Source of the DNA: Gammaproteobacteria bacterium
GTDB lineage: Bacteria > Pseudomonadota > Gammaproteobacteria > UBA6429 > Thiohalophilaceae
DNA length: 8,808 nucleotides
Reading direction: 5' to 3'
NCBI GenBank assembly: GCA_029880425.1
Contig: JAOUOK010000045.1
Coordinates: 1 to 8,808 of the forward strand
Part shown: in pieces, positions 5,744 to 8,808 of the stretch
Layout of the letters: each line of letters begins with the position of its first letter
Position numbering within the stretch: position 1 is the first letter of the stretch
Made by a program: the position numbers and the translations under genes
The notes under the pieces: generated by a model
Seen by the model: the letters and a program-made list of their open reading frames with translations, nothing else
The model's database searches: none
What the model was told of the DNA's origin: nothing

Positions 5744-5750
5744 GGAAATA

Positions 5751-6530
5751 ATGCAGAAACGACATCGTATACAGTTCCCAAAAGCAGAATCAACAAGTTT
5801 ACAACAAGACGAATCCTATTTTTATTTACAGGAATCAAGTAAACAAAGAAAAATCAGGTTTCATGACTATGATGAAATTTATCAAATCCCAGGGTTGTAT
5901 GAACAATTATTTTACGACCGTCTTAAATGTTCTTCCCCGGTTAAAGTAACTTCTATACTTGAGGCCGCAGTAAAACAATCTGATGATAATTTATCTGAAC
6001 TTCGGGTATTAGATTTGGGTGCCGGCAACGGCATGATGGGCGAGGAACTCAAAAAAAAGGGTGTCTCACGTTTAGTCGGTGTCGATATTATTGATGAAGC
6101 GTACGAGGCGACTATTCGGGATAGACCGGGTGTTTATGATGCCTACTATGTTGAAGATTTCACTTCGCTGGATGCGGATAAAAAAGAAGATATTATTTCA
6201 TGGCAATGTGACTGCATGGTTACGGTTGCGGCACTTGGCTTTGGCGACATCCCGGTGAAAGCCTTCGTTGAAGCATTTAATATAATTAAGAGTGAAGGTT
6301 GGGTCGCGTTTAATATTAAAGACAGTTTCTTTGATACGACGGATGAGTCTGGTTTTTCTAAAATGATAAGAGAGCTAACCTTCTCAAAATATCTTGATGT
6401 TTATTATATTGAACGCTATCGACACAGGTTGTCAATTGATGGTGAGCCTCTTTATTATTTTGCTATTGCAGGCAGAAAAAAAGCGGATATCCCTGATACG
6501 TTTTTAGAATCAAAAGGTATCGAAACCTGA
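5751..6530 (+). CDS. Class I SAM-dependent methyltransferase, substrate unknown
   Basis: A 259-residue soluble protein. Motif I, VLDLGAGNGMMG (86-97), is the glycine-rich SAM-binding loop. VGVDII (109-114) supplies the acidic residue D112 after strand 2 that normally contacts the ribose. CMVTVAALGFGDI (155-167) is in the motif IV position, and AFNIIKSEGWVAFNIK (175-190) matches the usual helix and strand after it. The overall pattern recalls METTL27/WBSCR27-like small-molecule methyltransferases; I cannot assign a substrate. The 85-residue N-terminal region, rich in aromatic and charged residues, may bind substrate. AGGA (5743-5746) precedes the ATG. The gene is monocistronic: it is led by the duplicated leader element and closed by the hairpin at 6549-6591. 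The shared leader suggests co-regulation with the synthase-like gene at 3587. Confidence 0.85.
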   Translation: MQKRHRIQFPKAESTSLQQDESYFYLQESSKQRKIRFHDYDEIYQIPGLYEQLFYDRLKCSSPVKVTSILEAAVKQSDDNLSELRVLDLGAGNGMMGEELKKKGVSRLVGVDIIDEAYEATIRDRPGVYDAYYVEDFTSLDADKKEDIISWQCDCMVTVAALGFGDIPVKAFVEAFNIIKSEGWVAFNIKDSFFDTTDESGFSKMIRELTFSKYLDVYYIERYRHRLSIDGEPLYYFAIAGRKKADIPDTFLESKGIET

Positions 6531-6548
6531 TTTAAACAGGTTAAACAG

Positions 6549-6591
6549 AAAAATGGGGTCAGAGCACAATCGTTTCTCTGAGCCCATTTTT
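6549..6591. terminator. Strong bidirectional intrinsic terminator between convergent genes
   Basis: AAAAATGGG (6549-6557) pairs with CCCATTTTT (6583-6591), and TCAGAG (6559-6564) with CTCTGA (6576-6581), giving 15 pairs around an 11-nt loop and a single G/G mismatch. The arms supply a T run on each strand. It sits 18 nt after the methyltransferase stop and 28 nt beyond the pilU stop, so it can serve both transcripts. The GGGGTCAGAG core also resembles palindromes I associate with REP-type elements in gammaproteobacteria; that resemblance is from memory. Confidence 0.85.
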
Positions 6592-6619
6592 GTTTATTTT
6601 TTCTGTTCACTCATTATTT

Positions 6620-7768
6620 TTAACTAAAATTAGCTTTACTACCAAGCGGGTTATCTTCTTCGGCGGGTTCCTCATTAATTAAGCTAAGACTATTTCGTTC
6701 GCCGGTACTGCCTGAGCCTAAACTAATTTTTAGACGGATATTATTGGCCGAGTCTGCATTACGTATTGCTTCTTCCTCAGAAATCATTCCTTTCTTATAA
6801 AGAGCAAGCAGGGCATGGTCGAATGTTTGCATGCCAAGGTTGACCGATTTTTCCATGATTTCTTTCAGTTCACTGATGCCACCGCGTTTAATTACATCAC
6901 GGACAATGGGGGTACCCAGTAACACTTCGACTGCGGCACAGCGTTTTTTGTCCACTGTTGGTATAAGACGTTGAGAAATGAAGCCGCGCAGGTTAAGTGA
7001 TAAGTCATTGAGTAGCTGGTTGCGGCGCTCTTCAGGGAAGAAGTTAATAATTCGGTCGATGGCCTGGTTCGCATTGTTTGCATGCAAGGTGGAAATTGCG
7101 AGGTGACCCGTTTCGGCAAAGGCTAACGCATGTTCCATTGTTTCGGCATCACGAATTTCACCAATCAGGATAACATCGGGTGCCTGGCGCAGCGTGTTCT
7201 TTAGCGCATCTTCATAGCTGTCTGTATCTACACCGACTTCACGTTGATTAATGATGGACTTCTTATGTGTATGAACAAATTCGATTGGGTCTTCTATGGT
7301 AATAATATGTCCGCCACTATTTGTATTACGGTAATCAATGAGTGAAGCCAGCGAGGTTGATTTACCAGAGCCGGTACCGCCAACAAAAAGGATTAAGCCA
7401 TTTTTTGCCATCACCAGTTTTTGCAGAATTGGAGGCAGTTTTAGTGATTCAAAACTGGGAATTTCGGTAACAATATTTCGCACAACCATGGACAGGGCGT
7501 TACGCTGTTTAAATATATTGATACGAAAACGGCCAACGCCTTGTTCTGAGATAGCGAGATTCATTTCAGGCTTGTGTTCGAATTCAGTGATTTGATCTTC
7601 ATTCATGACACTGTAAGCAATATCTTTAATCGCGGTATTTGTTAGCGTCATATTATCAATAGCTCTAAGCGTGCCTTGAAATTTAGCTGAAGGTTTAGCG
7701 CCTGCTGAAAGATATAAATCTGAACCATCTTTCATTGCGAGTATTTTGAGGTAATCTTTGAATTCCAT
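6620..7768 (-). CDS. pilU: Type IV pilus retraction ATPase of the PilT/PilU family, PilU type
   Basis: A 382-residue hexameric secretion ATPase that powers pilus depolymerisation and twitching from the cytoplasmic face of the inner membrane. The N-terminal domain starts MEFKDYLKIL...DGSDLYLSAGAKPS, the PilU form. The core has Walker A GGTGSGKST (130-138), an Asp box IITIEDPIEF (155-164), atypical Walker B ILIGEIRD (200-207) and a His box HLAISTLHANN (222-232). The C-terminal LKISL (346-350) followed by an acidic, Ser-rich tail and the length over 370 point to PilU; PilT is usually about 345 residues. PilU normally assists PilT. pilT is not adjacent here, whereas the two are commonly neighbours, so pilU is transcribed alone. 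AGGAGA five nt before the ATG is a strong ribosome site. Confidence 0.93.
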   Translation of the reverse strand: MEFKDYLKILAMKDGSDLYLSAGAKPSAKFQGTLRAIDNMTLTNTAIKDIAYSVMNEDQITEFEHKPEMNLAISEQGVGRFRINIFKQRNALSMVVRNIVTEIPSFESLKLPPILQKLVMAKNGLILFVGGTGSGKSTSLASLIDYRNTNSGGHIITIEDPIEFVHTHKKSIINQREVGVDTDSYEDALKNTLRQAPDVILIGEIRDAETMEHALAFAETGHLAISTLHANNANQAIDRIINFFPEERRNQLLNDLSLNLRGFISQRLIPTVDKKRCAAVEVLLGTPIVRDVIKRGGISELKEIMEKSVNLGMQTFDHALLALYKKGMISEEEAIRNADSANNIRLKISLGSGSTGERNSLSLINEEPAEEDNPLGSKANFS

Positions 7769-7845
7769 CCGGGTCTCCTGTTAGCGGCTGAAAGGTATAT
7801 TTCGGCAAAAAGTGTGTGATCTTTAGAAAATATATAAAAATTTTT

Positions 7846-7874
7846 ATTTTAATTAGTGTTGAACAAGTTTCAAC
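7846..7874 (-). promoter_or_regulatory. Putative pilU promoter with palindrome over the -35
   Basis: On the minus strand TTGAAA (complement of 7868-7873) is followed after 16 nt by TAAAAT (complement of 7846-7851), each matching five of six consensus bases. This sits about 80-105 nt upstream of the pilU ATG. The -35 lies inside an inverted repeat, GTTGAA (7858-7863) and TTCAAC (7869-7874) with a five-nt centre, a plausible operator for a dimeric regulator. Confidence 0.45.
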
Positions 7875-7958
7875 CAATTAAATCGAGTTAAAGACCTTGT
7901 GATTGGTAGTGTTATATTTGCGTTAACGTAATTTAATAAAACGAGTAGTGATAAAAAT

Positions 7959-8380
7959 TTATTCTGATTTGAAATTTGGATTACTACATAGAGATGAAAT
8001 TATCTTCTTCATCTTTTGATAGTGACTGCCTTTCCAGTAAATTAGTTTACAGCCATCACACTGCCATAACTGCTGATAATATTGGCGCGTACCTGTTTTA
8101 ATTTGATCGGCGATTAAATTTTTTTTACCTCGTGCAACAGGCCGTTACACCGGGTACATCTTGTGAAAGGTTTTATTGAAGCTGTGAGATCCAACCAATC
8201 AACAATTTCCTGCAGTTGCTTGCGTGGCTGGATATTGCGCACATACCTGCCGTGACTAATATCACGTCGCATCAGCAGGCCACGGTCGTGGCTAAGAACA
8301 ATGCGTTTATCACGCACCGCAATTTCTGAAATCTTTTCATAGAAGCGGATGACGATACTGTCATGATCACTTTTATTCAT
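7959..8380 (-). pseudogene. Mut7-C RNase-domain protein, frameshifted at an A8 tract and N-terminally shortened
   Basis: Two minus-strand frames together make one Mut7-C (DUF82) protein, a PIN-like fold with an inserted zinc ribbon. Frame one runs from ATG 8378-8380 and gives RIVLSHDRGLLMRR, HGRYVRN, then PFTRCTRCNG (C75, C78) and LLHEVKK before an early TAA at 8114-8116. A -1 shift in the eight-base A tract (T run 8119-8126) opens a second frame with the expected end of the family: QCDGCKLIYWKGSHYQKM (C108, C111), stop at 7959-7961. The joined product would be 140 residues. The usual N-terminus with its first catalytic Asp (around an FLVDxML motif) is missing, and no good Shine-Dalgarno sequence precedes the ATG. 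Another frame just upstream, ending MLSYRV, could be a decayed remnant. Decay is most likely; programmed -1 slippage or a homopolymer sequencing error could explain the shift alone. Confidence 0.75.
7961..7999. repeat. 39-nt dispersed repeat, copy 2
   Basis: Counterpart of 5530-5568 (34 of 39 bases identical). Here it forms the last 13 codons of the shifted Mut7-C frame, beyond the GSHYQKM that normally closes the domain. The repeat may therefore have supplied a new tail and stop, or the two copies may be 3' remnants of related genes. Confidence 0.6.
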
Positions 8381-8631
8381 ACTCTATAAGATAGCATCAC
8401 TTTCATATTATCGTTTCCAATAGTGTTCATTTTGAGTTGAACTATCGACACTTGCTGCAAAATATATTGTTGAAACAAGAAAAAAACTTGCTTTACTTTT
8501 TATAAGAGAGCAAAAGAGAAAAATGGAATATTAATTTCAGCAAAGTTTAACTTAACAGGTGGCTATATTATTAATGTTATACTCAATACTAGATTTATAA
8601 TTAAATGTGATTTATCTAAGAGTTATATCGT
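8381..8631. other. Divergent intergenic region, mostly featureless
   Basis: This is AT-rich sequence between the Mut7-C remnant and the permease gene. A TATACT at 8578-8583 could be a -10 for the permease, about 50 nt before its start, but the nearest -35-like TTAACA (8552-8557) is 20 nt away, too far for a standard sigma70 promoter. CAAG/CTTG flanks a run of A near 8477-8491. Minus-strand translation of the left part may include Mut7-C remnants, too degraded to delimit. Confidence 0.3.
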
Positions 8632-8808
8632 GTGTTAGAAATTATCGACCTATCGCTGTTACAGATTATCTTTGCTGTTATCGTGATTATTATTGCCTAT
8701 ACCGTGAAAGGGCTGTCGGGCTTTGGCTCGGGGCTTATTGCGATTCCACTTATGGCCTTTTTTTTTCCGTTGAAGCTCATTGTGCCGATCTTTGGTCTTT
8801 TGAGTTAT
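8632..8808 (+). CDS. TauE/SafE-family permease, N-terminal 59 codons
   Basis: The gene is cut by the window end. The visible part has a first membrane helix (QIIFAVIVIIIAYTV), the family signature VKGLSGFGSGLIAIPLM (residues 24-40), and the start of a second helix followed by FPLKLIVPIFGLLSY. TauE/SafE proteins are inner-membrane transporters linked to export of sulfite, sulfonates and organic acids; substrate cannot be predicted from this piece. The start is GTG, because the in-frame ATG at 8605 is followed directly by TGA. AAGAG lies about ten nt upstream of the GTG. Confidence 0.88.
   Translation, partial: MLEIIDLSLLQIIFAVIVIIIAYTVKGLSGFGSGLIAIPLMAFFFPLKLIVPIFGLLSY

Noticed and set aside
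7695..7877. 60-residue minus-strand ORF overlapping the pilU start
   Set aside because: It runs through the pilU promoter and ribosome site in another frame; PilU begins normally at 7768.

Overview
The window looks like ordinary chromosome of an AT-leaning gammaproteobacterium. The evidence is a type IV pilus retraction ATPase of the PilU type, a MarC-family membrane protein, a hybrid sensor kinase and Shine-Dalgarno-led genes with ATG starts. I cannot name the genus. No tRNA, rRNA, CRISPR array, transposase or phage gene is visible.

Layout, left to right. Positions 1-68 may hold the tail of a plus-strand gene. A hybrid histidine kinase with a multi-pass membrane sensor occupies 104-1873 (minus). 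A minus-strand pair follows: a 45-residue zinc-ribbon protein (2058-2195), 12 nt downstream of a MYG1-family DHH-like nuclease (2208-3077). A long intergenic region (3078-3586) then leads into a plus-strand pair: an N5-(carboxyethyl)ornithine synthase / alanine dehydrogenase-like enzyme (3587-4765) and a MarC-family membrane protein (4820-5452). After about 300 nt of non-coding sequence comes a class I SAM-dependent methyltransferase (5751-6530, plus), which ends in a strong bidirectional hairpin terminator facing a solitary pilU (6620-7768, minus). Upstream of pilU lies a Mut7-C RNase-like gene (7959-8380, minus) that is frameshifted at an A8 tract and lacks its normal N-terminus. The right edge holds the first 59 codons of a TauE/SafE-type permease (8632-8808, plus).

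The most unusual structure is a duplicated leader of about 165 nt. One copy (3252-3416) precedes the carboxyethylornithine synthase-like gene and the other (5578-5737) precedes the methyltransferase. The two share an AT-rich block with a -10-like TATAWW, then a 5' hairpin whose closing pair changes G-U to G-C. A 37-nt perfectly identical core follows, containing a stem in which one copy uses Watson-Crick pairs and the other G-U wobbles. Each core also opens a short ORF beginning MSRPENVTLR. In the methyltransferase copy the stop of this ORF runs directly into the gene's Shine-Dalgarno sequence. I match it to no riboswitch class I remember, so I propose it as a candidate cis-regulatory RNA or leader-peptide system that may place the two genes in one regulon.

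A second, unrelated 39-nt repeat (34 of 39 identical) occurs at 5530-5568 and 7961-7999. Its second copy forms the C-terminal codons of the broken Mut7-C gene.
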